Below, in pieces: positions 1 through 8,570 of a stretch of 64,000 nt of DNA. Source of the stretch: Chromohalobacter canadensis (GTDB lineage: Bacteria; Pseudomonadota; Gammaproteobacteria; Pseudomonadales; Halomonadaceae); contig NZ_JAJQJH010000001.1 of the NCBI RefSeq assembly GCF_029544075.1, forward strand, positions 434,001 to 498,000. Reading direction: 5' to 3'. Position numbers and translations under genes: made by a program. Position 1 is the first letter of the stretch; every line of letters begins with the position of its first letter. Under the pieces are notes generated by a model that was given only the letters and a program-made list of their open reading frames with translations, ran no database searches and was not told the origin of the DNA.

Positions 1-23
1 GCGACACCTGCGCATCAGCATTT

Positions 24-87
24 CGCATGAACCGACCTTCGCATGAACTAGTCTTTTATATGAACTCGTCTTTTATAAAAGAGTTCA
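24..87. repeat. Tandem 17-base repeat with inverted arm, downstream of the LysR gene
   Basis: Two adjacent 17-base copies (44-60 and 61-77) differ at one base. The nonamer CGCATGAAC also occurs twice (24-32 and 40-48). The first seven bases of the second copy, TGAACTC, return inverted as GAGTTCA at 81-87, around the palindrome TTTTATAAAA (71-80). The structure lies just past the stop of the minus-strand LysR gene, so it could act as an AT-rich terminator or be a remnant of an operator array. No gene is visible in bases 1-106. Confidence 0.6.
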
Positions 88-106
88 GCATGCTGGTTTG
101 AGGCTA

Positions 107-1045
107 TCAGTTTAGCGTGAAAGCGCGTTCGGGCGGGATACGCGAATGCAGGCGCCAGCTTTCCGGCACGGTCTGGCGGATCTGTTCGAGAAGCGTGACG
201 CTCTTGCGAGGTAAACGCCCGAATGGATAGAGCAGGGTGATGGGAAGCGACGAGGGCGCCCATTCTGCAAGACAAGGCGCCAGGCTGCCGGGATGGTGCT
301 GCAGGCGTTTTTCGGCCATCCAATGGGGAAGAATGCCGAGGCCGCCGCCCCGTGCGATGGCGTCGATATGTAGCATATATTGATCGACGCGCAGTCGCGA
401 GGGCGGCAGGGTCAGGTCCCACTCGCCCTCTCGGGCGTGATGCAACGTCACGCCGTGCTCGCTGGTGCCGAGTAAGTCGACCCAAGCATGTTCGGCTAGA
501 TCGCGCGGGTGCCGGGGCGCACCATGGCGACGCAGGTAGTCGGGATGAGCATAAAGGCCACGACGCATGCAGCCGAGTGTTTCTTGACGCAAACCGCACT
601 CGTCGACTGCGCCCAACCATACACATAGAGCGTCGTCTTGGGGAGCGGTGGGCGGCGTGTGGCACGTATGCAAATTAAGACGCACGCCGGGATGGTGGGA
701 GACGAAGTCCTCCATCTGTTGCGCAAACCACCCTCGGGCGAAGGCATTGTGCACCTGCACGGTGAGTTCGCCGCTGACTTCCGCGCGCAAGTCCTCCAGG
801 GCGCGCTGGCTCTGCTCGGCGAGCCGCAGTATCTGGTGGCTGTAAGCTAAAAAAAGCGTACCGGCCTCGGTAGGCAGCAAGCGATTGGCCTGGCGACGTA
901 ACAGGGGTTGGCCCAGGCGCTCTTCCAACTGACTGATACGACGGCTGAGCGTCGACTTGGCAACCCCGAGCTGCCGTGCGCTGGCGGTCAGACTGCCGGA
1001 CTCCATGACCGAGGCGAACGCGGCCAACTCATCGAGATCGTGCAT
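107..1045 (-). CDS. LysR-family transcriptional regulator
   Basis: A 312-residue LysR-type regulator, the usual length. Residues 5-64 form the winged helix-turn-helix, with the recognition region SARQLGVAKSTLSRRI at about 22-37. The effector-binding domain covers about 90-295. I start at ATG 1045 (MHDLDELAAF). An upstream TTG at 1063 is in frame but has no ribosome site and would add only six residues. The gene is divergent from the TonB-dependent receptor, with a 252-base intergenic region, so it may regulate that gene. The inducer cannot be read from the sequence. Confidence 0.9.
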   Translation of the reverse strand: MHDLDELAAFASVMESGSLTASARQLGVAKSTLSRRISQLEERLGQPLLRRQANRLLPTEAGTLFLAYSHQILRLAEQSQRALEDLRAEVSGELTVQVHNAFARGWFAQQMEDFVSHHPGVRLNLHTCHTPPTAPQDDALCVWLGAVDECGLRQETLGCMRRGLYAHPDYLRRHGAPRHPRDLAEHAWVDLLGTSEHGVTLHHAREGEWDLTLPPSRLRVDQYMLHIDAIARGGGLGILPHWMAEKRLQHHPGSLAPCLAEWAPSSLPITLLYPFGRLPRKSVTLLEQIRQTVPESWRLHSRIPPERAFTLN

Positions 1046-1205
1046 GCCACTCGTCACCGTCAATGGGCGTGGTAGGGATGAGCGCGCATTCTTGCATAGT
1101 TCCCCGTCTTTTTGAAAATCATTAACGCCTGTAATGGTGTCTCGTTGCGTTGCGGATTGTGAAACGCGCCGTCCCGTGGCCTGTTGTTGTTCCTTGTGAA
1201 AGAAT

Positions 1206-1224
1206 CTAAATGATAAAAATTCGC
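1206..1224. promoter_or_regulatory. Candidate Fur box upstream of the TonB-dependent receptor
   Basis: The 19 bases match the Fur consensus GATAATGATAATCATTATC at 12 of 19 positions, including the core AATGATAA and the second-half ATT. The site lies about 75 bases before the receptor start in an unusually AT-rich stretch. Iron control of outer-membrane siderophore receptors is usual. The match is moderate, so this is a candidate only. Nothing else is recognised in 1046-1297. Confidence 0.45.
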
Positions 1225-1297
1225 ATTAAATTTTAAAGCATCATGCAAGGGTCCCGAAAACAACCGGGGCGGGATTCATCAGGGAGAACAACGCACC

Positions 1298-3277
1298 ATG
1301 TCCTATCTTCCACGTCTATCGACGTTGGCACTAGCCGTTGCCGCCTGTAATGCACCCATGGCGTATGCTGTCGATGACGACGTCCAGCTGGATGATGTCG
1401 TTGTCACCGCTGCCGGCTATGCGCAGCAGGTCACACAGGCGCCGGCGTCGATCAGTGTTGTTTCACGCGAGCAACTCGAGAAAAAGGCCTACCGCGATAT
1501 CACCGACGCTCTGCGGGATGTACCGGGTGTCATCGTGACCGGTGGGGGTGCCGGCGATAACGGCGCCGATATCAGCATGCGTGGCATGCCGGCTCAATAC
1601 ACGCTGGTACTCGTGGATGGCCGCCGCCAGTCTTCACGCGAGTCTCGTCCCAATGGGAGTGCTGGGTTCGAGCAGGACTGGTTGCCGCCACTGCAGGCCA
1701 TCGAGCGTATCGAGGTAATTCGCGGGCCCATGTCGACCTTGTACGGTTCGGACGCGATCGGCGGGGTCATTAACGTCATCACGCGTAAGGTGGCCGATGA
1801 TTGGCACGGCAACGTGCGCGCCGAAGCCACGCTTCAGGAAGACAGCGACTCGGGGAACTCGAATCAGGAGCAGTTATATGTGTCGGGCCCCTTGGCCGAC
1901 GACCTGCTGGGCCTGCAGGTGTATGGCCAGTACCAGAAGCGTGAAGAAGACGATATCGAGCAGGGGTACGAGGATAAGGACCTACAGAGTCTGACTGCTA
2001 AATTTGCGCTGACGCCGAGCGAGAATCATGACTTTGGCTTGGAGGTAGGCAAGGAGACGCAGGATCGTGCGTCCCATGTCGGCAAATCGGCCCCGGCGGA
2101 AGGGTGCCGCGGCGGTTGCACCGATAGCTATTCGGAGCATGATCGGGAACATTACGCATTGACCCATACCGGGCGCTGGGGATTTGCTACCTCCGACAGT
2201 TACGTACAGCGCGAGTCCACCGACAATAAGTCGCGAGATATTGAAATTACCAATACGGTGGCGAACACCAAGTGGGTTCTCCCTTTATCGAGTCATATCG
2301 TGACGCTGGGCGCTAACTATGAGAAAGAAGAGCTGGATGATCAGAACACCAACCAGATCTCCGACCGGACCCAGGTCAGTAATGATCAGTGGGCGCTGTT
2401 CGCCGAGGATGAATGGCTATTGACGCAAGACTTCTCGTTGACCGGCGGGGTGCGTCTGGATGACAACGAAAACTACGGTAGCCATGTCAGCCCGCGCCTG
2501 TATGGTGTGTGGCAGGCGGCACCGCGCTGGACGCTAAAGGGCGGTGTTTCAACCGGGTATCGCGCCCCTGGGCTGCGTGAGGTGACGGCTGACTGGGGGG
2601 CCATTAGCCGTGGCGGAACCACCTATGGCAATCCAGATCTGGAGCCCGAGACATCGCTCAACAAGGAACTCGCCTTGCTGTATAGCGCCCCGCGCGGATT
2701 GAATGCCAGCGTGACGCTGTTCCACAACGACTTCGAGGACAAGATCACGCGGGTACGTTGTGGCTCGGCCACCGCATGCCCGCCGGTAACGCAGTACGAT
2801 ACCGACGATGACGGCACTCTGCGGACCAATACCCGCATCAATGTCGACGAAGCCGTGACGCAAGGCGTGGAGCTCGCACTCTCGTCGCCGCTGACCGAGA
2901 CGTTGACCTTGTCGACGAGCTATACCTATACCGACTCCGAGCAAAAAAGCGGCGAATACGAAGGCAATCCGTTGACCCAATTGCCCAAACATCAGTTCAG
3001 CGGCACGCTGGACTGGACGCCGACGGCGCGACTCAACGCCTGGACGCGCTTGACCTATCGTGGCAAAGAGAGCCAGCCCGTCGAGGGGCCGTCCTCCAGT
3101 AGCATTCGTGCCCCTTCCTACACCTTCGTGGATAGTGGCGGTTCGTGGCAGGTGACCGACCAGGCCAAGCTCATGTTCGGTGTCTATAACATGTTCGACG
3201 AAGACATCGGCTACGACGAATATGGCTATGTGAACGATGGACGTCGTTATTGGGTAGGGGCGAGCCTCGACTTCTAG
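1298..3277 (+). CDS. TonB-dependent outer-membrane receptor (CirA/FepA-like)
   Basis: A 659-residue TonB-dependent receptor. It has a signal peptide (1-24, cut after AYA), a TonB box DDVVVTA (32-38), a plug domain (about 45-155, including VIRGPMSTLYGSDAIGG) and a 22-strand barrel ending in the terminal Phe typical of outer-membrane porins. The plug wording resembles catecholate siderophore or colicin I receptors, so ferric-siderophore uptake is most likely. The ribosome site AGGGAGA precedes ATG 1298. An upstream Fur-like box supports iron control. Its place just before modABC leaves open a metal-chelate substrate other than iron. A strong terminator follows. Confidence 0.92.
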   Translation: MSYLPRLSTLALAVAACNAPMAYAVDDDVQLDDVVVTAAGYAQQVTQAPASISVVSREQLEKKAYRDITDALRDVPGVIVTGGGAGDNGADISMRGMPAQYTLVLVDGRRQSSRESRPNGSAGFEQDWLPPLQAIERIEVIRGPMSTLYGSDAIGGVINVITRKVADDWHGNVRAEATLQEDSDSGNSNQEQLYVSGPLADDLLGLQVYGQYQKREEDDIEQGYEDKDLQSLTAKFALTPSENHDFGLEVGKETQDRASHVGKSAPAEGCRGGCTDSYSEHDREHYALTHTGRWGFATSDSYVQRESTDNKSRDIEITNTVANTKWVLPLSSHIVTLGANYEKEELDDQNTNQISDRTQVSNDQWALFAEDEWLLTQDFSLTGGVRLDDNENYGSHVSPRLYGVWQAAPRWTLKGGVSTGYRAPGLREVTADWGAISRGGTTYGNPDLEPETSLNKELALLYSAPRGLNASVTLFHNDFEDKITRVRCGSATACPPVTQYDTDDDGTLRTNTRINVDEAVTQGVELALSSPLTETLTLSTSYTYTDSEQKSGEYEGNPLTQLPKHQFSGTLDWTPTARLNAWTRLTYRGKESQPVEGPSSSSIRAPSYTFVDSGGSWQVTDQAKLMFGVYNMFDEDIGYDEYGYVNDGRRYWVGASLDF

Positions 3278-3305
3278 AAACTTGCGGTCTGTATGGTGAT
3301 GCAAT

Positions 3306-3328
3306 GGGAGGCCTCAGGCCTCCCTTTT
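3306..3328 (+). terminator. Rho-independent terminator after the TonB receptor
   Basis: Perfect 8-bp stem GGGAGGCC / GGCCTCCC with a 3-base loop, followed by TTTT. It separates the receptor from modABC, so the two are probably separate transcription units. Confidence 0.85.
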
Positions 3329-3459
3329 CGTTCGTGCGCGCGTAGCCAATGCCGGCGTGTGAGAGAGCGCGACCTGCCCGGCGTAGGGCGTTCATGCTAT
3401 TTTCATGATGCGAATGTGTCGGTTACGCGTACCTAAATATTGATTATCGGGAGAGTCAT

Positions 3460-4260
3460 ATGTTGCGTCGTTCATTGGTCCGCCTCCTTCTCGCTTGTGG
3501 CGCCGTGCTGTTGCTGGGCTTGGGCAGCGCTTCGGTGCAGGCTGCCGAGCGCGTTACCTTGTTTGCGGCGGCCTCGTTGACTAACGCCGTGGATGCGTTG
3601 GCCGCGCGTTACATGCGCGATCACGATGTCGAGATCGTTCCCGTTTACGCCGCTTCATCGACACTGGCTCGACAGATTGCCAACGGCGCGCCGGCGGAGA
3701 TCTATTTATCGGCCAACGAGCAATGGATGGACTGGCTAGGGTCGCAAGGCGGAATTCCACTGACACAGCGCCATGATGTGTTGAACAATCGCTTGGCGTT
3801 GATCGCGCCGCAGGACAGCGCGCTCAAGGCCTTTACACCAAGCGCGGCAACATCGATCGCCGAACGCTTGGGTGCGGGGCGCCTGGCAGTGGGAAACCCT
3901 GCCCATGTGCCTGCGGGTATTTATGCCAAACAGGCTCTACAGGGCATGGGCCAGTGGCAAACGTTACGCTCGCGCCTCGCGCGCGCCGATAACGTGCGCA
4001 CTGCCCTTGCGTTGGTTGAACGTGGCGAGGCGCCGTTGGGTATTGTCTATGCCAGTGACGCTCAGGCTAGCGATAAGGTCGAAACGCTGGGCCTGTTCCC
4101 GGATGCGTCCCATGAGCCGATTATCTATCCGATGGCATTGATCGGCGACGCACCGAGTGACGCGGCCAAGTCCTTGGCGGATTGGCTCGATGGCCGTCAG
4201 GCGGCCGCGATCTTTCAACGCTTCGGCTTTGCGAGCGTGGCTGCGGAAGACGCGTCATAA
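3460..4260 (+). CDS. modA: Molybdate ABC transporter, periplasmic binding protein ModA
   Basis: A 266-residue periplasmic binding protein that captures molybdate (or tungstate) for ModBC. It has a signal peptide (about 1-28, cut after VQA), then the ModA hallmark FAAASLT and the oxyanion-binding region around STLARQIANGAPAEIYLSAN. GGAGA lies a few bases before ATG 3460. The stop overlaps the modB start (TAATG), so the genes are translationally coupled. No clear ModE operator or molybdenum-cofactor riboswitch was recognised in the 130 bases upstream. Confidence 0.95.
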   Translation: MLRRSLVRLLLACGAVLLLGLGSASVQAAERVTLFAAASLTNAVDALAARYMRDHDVEIVPVYAASSTLARQIANGAPAEIYLSANEQWMDWLGSQGGIPLTQRHDVLNNRLALIAPQDSALKAFTPSAATSIAERLGAGRLAVGNPAHVPAGIYAKQALQGMGQWQTLRSRLARADNVRTALALVERGEAPLGIVYASDAQASDKVETLGLFPDASHEPIIYPMALIGDAPSDAAKSLADWLDGRQAAAIFQRFGFASVAAEDAS

Positions 4261-4955
4261 TGTTGACCCCGCTGGAATGGGAAGCCCTGGCGTTGAGTCT
4301 GCGTATTTCCGGGGTGGCGTTGGCCGCGATCTTGTTGCCGGGAATTGCCGTGGCTTATCTTCTGGCACGCTTCGATTTCCCAGGGAAGACACTCCTCGAT
4401 GGCATTCTGCATTTGCCGCTGGTGCTACCACCGGTGGTCGTGGGGTATTTGCTGTTGGTGTCGTTGGGCCGTCAGGGGCCGCTAGGGCAATGGCTGAACG
4501 AGCACCTTGGCGTGAGTTTGCCCTTCACCTGGGAAGGTGCGGCCGTGGCGGGAGGCGTCATGGCGTTTCCATTGCTGGTACGTGCCGTGCGCCTGTCTCT
4601 GGAGTCGGTCGATCGCAAGCTGGAGGAGGCTGCGCGTACGCTGGGCGCTAGCCGCTGGAAGACCTTTCTTACGGTGACTCTGCCGCTGATATTACCGGGC
4701 ATTCTGACCGGTGGCGTGCTGGCGTTCGCACGCTCGCTATCCGAGTTCGGCGCGACGATTACCTTTGCCTCCAACATCCCCGGCGAAACGCGCACCTTGC
4801 CGTTGGCGCTTTACAGCCTGGTGCAGACGCCCGGGCAGGAGGCTGCTGCCGCGCGACTGTGTGTGATTTCGGTGATCGTGGCGTTGATCGCACTGGTAGC
4901 ATCCGAATGGCTGGCGCGGCGCGCACGTCGGCGCCTGGAGGGGCGTCATGCTTGA
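4260..4955 (+). CDS. modB: Molybdate ABC transporter permease ModB
   Basis: A 231-residue inner-membrane permease with about five membrane segments. The EAA loop that docks ModC is visible as EEAARTLGASRWKTFLTVTL. The reading frame is open upstream to 4182, but ATG 4260 gives the family-typical start MLTPLEWEAL and overlaps the modA stop. The end overlaps modC by eight bases. Length and motif fit ModB of the CysTW/ModB class. Confidence 0.95.
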   Translation: MLTPLEWEALALSLRISGVALAAILLPGIAVAYLLARFDFPGKTLLDGILHLPLVLPPVVVGYLLLVSLGRQGPLGQWLNEHLGVSLPFTWEGAAVAGGVMAFPLLVRAVRLSLESVDRKLEEAARTLGASRWKTFLTVTLPLILPGILTGGVLAFARSLSEFGATITFASNIPGETRTLPLALYSLVQTPGQEAAAARLCVISVIVALIALVASEWLARRARRRLEGRHA

Positions 4956-6042
4956 GGCGCAGGTCTCGCAACGGTTGGGCGATTTCACGCTCGATACCTC
5001 GCTGGCGGTGCCGGCGGAAGGCGTCACGGCCTTGTTTGGACGCTCTGGTAGCGGCAAGAGCAGCCTGATTCGGCTGATCGCCGGATTGGGCGTGCCGGAT
5101 AGTGGCAGTATTCGGTTGGGCGATACATGGCTGGTGGATACCCAGCGTCGCCGTTGGGTGCCGCCCCACCGGCGCCAGCTGGGCGTCGTATTTCAGGAAG
5201 CGCGACTGTTTCCACATTATTCGGTGCGCGGCAACCTACGCTACGGTATGCCGCGCGCGGCGCGCGCGGATTTCGATGACCTTGTCGAGCTTCTGGGTAT
5301 CGGCCATTTGCTATCGCGTACGCCGGGGCGGCTCTCGGGAGGCGAGGCGCGGCGAGTGGCCATCGGCCGGGCGTTGTTGTCGCGACCGCGCATGCTGTTG
5401 TTGGACGAGCCGCTCACCGGGCTGGACGGCGCGCGCAAGCAGGAACTACTGCAGTATATCCGGCGTTTAGCGCGCGATACTGGCGTACCGATTCTCTTCG
5501 TCAGTCACGACACGCGTGAAATCGGAGCGCTGGCCGACCGCGTGGCATTGCTCGAGGAAGGGCGCGTGATGGCAAGTGGGCCGGTGGACGAGATGTTTGC
5601 ACGCCTCGACCTGGGACCGCGCACAGGGCGCTTTGAGGCATCATCGTTGCTCGAGGCACGTATCGTCGCGCACGACGAGGCGCTTTGTTTGACGCGTTTG
5701 GCGCTGCTGGGCATGCCCGAGGGCGAGATGCTGAGCGTCGCGCGTCTCGAGGGGAGAGTCGGTGACGCGGTGCGCTTGCGACTGCGAGCTCGCGATGTGG
5801 GCGTCGCCTTCATGCGGACACCGCCGATGCCGGATGTCGATTGCTTGCCGGCGACGCTGCGAGAGATCGGTGATGAAACCCACGGTCCCTTCGTCGAGGT
5901 GATGCTGGATGTCGGCGGGCAGGCACTGCGCGCGCGTCTCACCCGTGAAGCTGTCAGCCAAATGGGGTTGCATACGGGCCAAACGTTGCAGGCGCGGCTG
6001 CGTAGCGTGACGATTTCCCGCCATGATGTGATTGTGATGTGA
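4948..6042 (+). CDS. modC: Molybdate ABC transporter ATP-binding protein ModC
   Basis: A 364-residue ATPase that powers molybdate import. Walker A GRSGSGKS lies at 31-38, the Q-loop VFQEARLF follows, the signature LSGGEA is at 129-134, and Walker B LLLDEP is at 149-154. The C-terminal part (about 290-360) is a TOBE/Mop molybdate-sensing domain, as in E. coli ModC. It overlaps the end of modB by eight bases, with GGAGG upstream of the start. It ends six bases from the convergent EamA gene, with no obvious terminator. Confidence 0.95.
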   Translation: MLEAQVSQRLGDFTLDTSLAVPAEGVTALFGRSGSGKSSLIRLIAGLGVPDSGSIRLGDTWLVDTQRRRWVPPHRRQLGVVFQEARLFPHYSVRGNLRYGMPRAARADFDDLVELLGIGHLLSRTPGRLSGGEARRVAIGRALLSRPRMLLLDEPLTGLDGARKQELLQYIRRLARDTGVPILFVSHDTREIGALADRVALLEEGRVMASGPVDEMFARLDLGPRTGRFEASSLLEARIVAHDEALCLTRLALLGMPEGEMLSVARLEGRVGDAVRLRLRARDVGVAFMRTPPMPDVDCLPATLREIGDETHGPFVEVMLDVGGQALRARLTREAVSQMGLHTGQTLQARLRSVTISRHDVIVM

Positions 6043-6048
6043 GTGTGC

Positions 6049-6912
6049 TCAGGACGCGGCGCGAGGACGTCGCCTTCTTGGCAGGTTGATCACCGCCAGC
6101 CCGGCGATGACCAGTGCCCCGCCGAGCAACTTGTGACTATCCAGGCCATCGCCGAGCAGCCAGACGCCGAGAAACACGGCGATGACCGGCATAAGTAACG
6201 TCAGCGGAACGACCCGGTTGATCGGGTGGCGGCGTAGCAACGCATACCACAAGCCGTAGGCGATGATCGACGACATCACCGCCGTGTAGAATACCGCGCC
6301 CCAGCCGATCCAGCCGGCATGGCGAAGCGCCTGCAAGTGCTGAGTTTCGAAAAGCCAGCTGCCCAGTGCGACCTGGGGAATCGCGAACAACGCGATCCAC
6401 CCGGCCAGCGTCAGCGGCGAGATGGCCGGCGCACGCTTGATGATCAACGTCGACACTGCCCAGGCCAGGGCGCTGGTCAAGAGCGTCAACGTGGCCGTGG
6501 CATTGGGCAGTGCCGGCCCACCGGCGAGTACCACGGCGCCAGCGAAGGCCAACAACAAGCCGAGCAGGCGACGGGCGTCGAGGCGCTCCTTGAGGAAGAT
6601 GGCGGCGAGCAAAGTGGCAAAAGGCGTGCCCATCTGCACCAGCAAAGCGCCGGTGCCGGCTTCGGCCTGTCCCAGGCCCAGAAACAGCAGCGGGAAATGC
6701 AGGCCGCCAAAGGTGACCGATAGCACCAGCAGCCATGGCAGTTGCGGTCGTGTCACGCGAGTGAAGGGGACGACCAGAGCGGCGACCAGCATGAATCGCA
6801 GTGTCATCAACATCAGTGGTGGCATGTCGTCCACGCCGACCTTGATGACGATGATGTTGAAGGCCCAGATGACGATGACCAGAAGGCCGAGCAGGAGGTC
6901 GCGAAGCGGCAC
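6049..6912 (-). CDS. EamA/DMT-family transporter
   Basis: A 287-residue inner-membrane protein with two EamA repeats (about 5-130 and 145-280) and ten predicted helices, of the RhaT/YdcZ/amino-acid-metabolite exporter type. The start is GTG 6912 (MPLRDLLLGLL), supported by AAGGA seven bases upstream. The C-terminus ends in a basic tail (RRRRPRAAS). Substrate cannot be inferred; relatives export amino acids or related metabolites. It is convergent with modC and divergent from the DUF192 gene. Confidence 0.88.
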   Translation of the reverse strand: MPLRDLLLGLLVIVIWAFNIIVIKVGVDDMPPLMLMTLRFMLVAALVVPFTRVTRPQLPWLLVLSVTFGGLHFPLLFLGLGQAEAGTGALLVQMGTPFATLLAAIFLKERLDARRLLGLLLAFAGAVVLAGGPALPNATATLTLLTSALAWAVSTLIIKRAPAISPLTLAGWIALFAIPQVALGSWLFETQHLQALRHAGWIGWGAVFYTAVMSSIIAYGLWYALLRRHPINRVVPLTLLMPVIAVFLGVWLLGDGLDSHKLLGGALVIAGLAVINLPRRRRPRAAS

Positions 6913-6983
6913 GGGGGCGTCCTTGTAGGCGAGTGACGTCAGGCATCATTCGCGTTGGGTGATAGAACGCAAGAGGATAGCGC

Positions 6984-7469
6984 ATGAAACGGTCATTGTA
7001 CGTGTCGGGTTGGATGATGGTGTTGGGCCTGTTGGCTTTGATCCCCGCGTCGGCGTTCGGCGAGGAGCGCTCGACGCTCGAGCGCGCCACGTTGGAAGTG
7101 GCCGGAGAGACGCTATCGGTGGAGGTAGCCAGGCAAGCCGAAGAACGGGCCCAGGGGCTGATGGATCGCGACACGCTCGCGCCGGACGCCGGCATGTTGT
7201 TTGTCTATGCACGTCAACAGCCACCGACGTCGAGCTTCTGGATGTACCGCACTCTGATTCCTCTGGACATCGCTTTTCTTGGTGCGGAAGGAGAGATACG
7301 CGCCATTAGGCACATGCAGCCGTGTCGTGCGTCGCGCGAGGACTGCCCGCGTTATGCGGCAGGCGAGCCATTTCGCGCGGCACTGGAAGTCAATGCCGGA
7401 TACTTCGACCGGCACGATATCGAAGTGGGGGATCGGCTTCCGATCACGCCACTGCTATCGCCGCGCTAG
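6984..7469 (+). CDS. DUF192 family exported protein
   Basis: A 161-residue protein with an N-terminal signal or anchor (about 1-26, cut near AFG) and one DUF192 domain. The family signature SSFWMYRTLIPLDIAFL is present, followed by GEIRAIRHMQPC. The function of DUF192 is not settled. AGAGGA precedes ATG 6984. The stop lies inside a small palindrome, CGCTAG-G-CTAGCG (7464-7476). The next gene follows after 62 bases in the same direction and may be co-transcribed. Confidence 0.85.
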   Translation: MKRSLYVSGWMMVLGLLALIPASAFGEERSTLERATLEVAGETLSVEVARQAEERAQGLMDRDTLAPDAGMLFVYARQQPPTSSFWMYRTLIPLDIAFLGAEGEIRAIRHMQPCRASREDCPRYAAGEPFRAALEVNAGYFDRHDIEVGDRLPITPLLSPR

Positions 7470-7531
7470 GCTAGCGGGCCGACTGTCGACGCTGAAGTGG
7501 TACCGAATGTTCGATGACAAGGAGTGAGCAC

Positions 7532-8338
7532 GTGGATCCGATATGGTGGTTGGCTTATCTGGCCTTGGGCGGTGTGGTGGGTATCTTCGCTGGCCTGTTG
7601 GGGGTCGGCGGTGGTGGCATCATGGTGCCGATACTGACCTCGCTTTTTGCCCTGCAGGGTTTTCCGCACGACACATTGGTCCATGTGGCACTTGGGACGT
7701 CGCTGGCCGCCATCGTACCCACATCGCTGGCGAGCCTGCGAGCGCATCATCGTCGCGGCGGGGTGGTATGGCCGGTAGTGCGCTCCATCACGCCGGGCAT
7801 TCTAGTGGGGACGTTTCTGGGTACATTCCTGGCGTCCCACGTACCGACGTCGGGGTTGGCCATCTTCTTCGCGTGCTTCATGGCCTTCGTCTCGGTACAG
7901 ATGCTGGTCAACCTCAAGCCCGCACCGACGCGGACACTGCCGGGTGCGTGGGGCGTCTCGGGCGTGGGGTTGGGGATCGGCGGTATCTCCGCCCTGGTTG
8001 CCATCGGCGGTGGATCGCTCACCGTACCATTTCTGACCTGGTGCAACGTGGCCCTGCGCCGGGCGATCGGGACCTCGGCTGCAGTGGGACTACCGATCGC
8101 GCTGGCGGGGGCGCTGGGGTATTTGATCAATGGCTGGGGAGCGCCAGGGTTGCCTGTGGGGACGCTGGGATTCGTCTACTGGCCAGCGGTGATCCTGATG
8201 TCGAGCGTAAGCTTCTTCACCGCACCACTGGGCGCTCGGCTCGCCCATCGTTTGCCAGTGTCCGCGCTCAAGCGCATCTTCGCGTTTGTCTTGATGGCGC
8301 TGTCGGCAAAGATGTTGTTCACCGTCTTGTCAGGTTAG
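7532..8338 (+). CDS. TauE/SafE (TSUP) family membrane permease
   Basis: A 268-residue protein of about eight membrane helices with two TSUP halves, the first carrying GIFAGLLGVGGGGIMVPIL and the second a similar Gly-rich helix, IGGISALVAIGGGSLTVPF. Members export sulfite, sulfoacetate or other sulfonates, but substrate is not predictable here. I start at GTG 7532: AAGGAG (7519-7524) sits seven bases upstream, whereas in-frame ATG 7514 has no ribosome site. Bases 8339-8570 after it hold no convincing gene and presumably carry the promoter of the next operon. Confidence 0.87.
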   Translation: MDPIWWLAYLALGGVVGIFAGLLGVGGGGIMVPILTSLFALQGFPHDTLVHVALGTSLAAIVPTSLASLRAHHRRGGVVWPVVRSITPGILVGTFLGTFLASHVPTSGLAIFFACFMAFVSVQMLVNLKPAPTRTLPGAWGVSGVGLGIGGISALVAIGGGSLTVPFLTWCNVALRRAIGTSAAVGLPIALAGALGYLINGWGAPGLPVGTLGFVYWPAVILMSSVSFFTAPLGARLAHRLPVSALKRIFAFVLMALSAKMLFTVLSG

Positions 8339-8570
8339 ATGTTAGTCGAATGCAGGCTCGATATGTAAAAGGTCTGTTCCGGTCGGCGCAACAGGCGGTT
8401 ATCATGCCCGCCGGCTATCGGCTTTGGCACATATTGCCTAAGCTGGGTGCAAGGGAATTGAATGCGCTGGAGCGTACTGCCTTCGCAGTGCTTTTCGGTC
8501 GCTCCCTGTTGCCGGTCGTGGCCTCGGCCTTGCGATCGGCTCGTCAAAATAATGTTAAAGAGGTGCATGC

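Noticed and set aside
2549-3304. 251-codon open frame antisense to the TonB receptor barrel
   Set aside because: No ribosome site or domain; covered by a continuous receptor reading frame.
3329-3459. ModE operator or molybdenum-cofactor riboswitch before modA
   Set aside because: No recognisable ModE palindrome or riboswitch core could be found by eye in this short leader.
7464-7476. CGCTAG-G-CTAGCG palindrome at the DUF192 stop as a terminator
   Set aside because: A one-base loop and no T-tract make a functional terminator unlikely.
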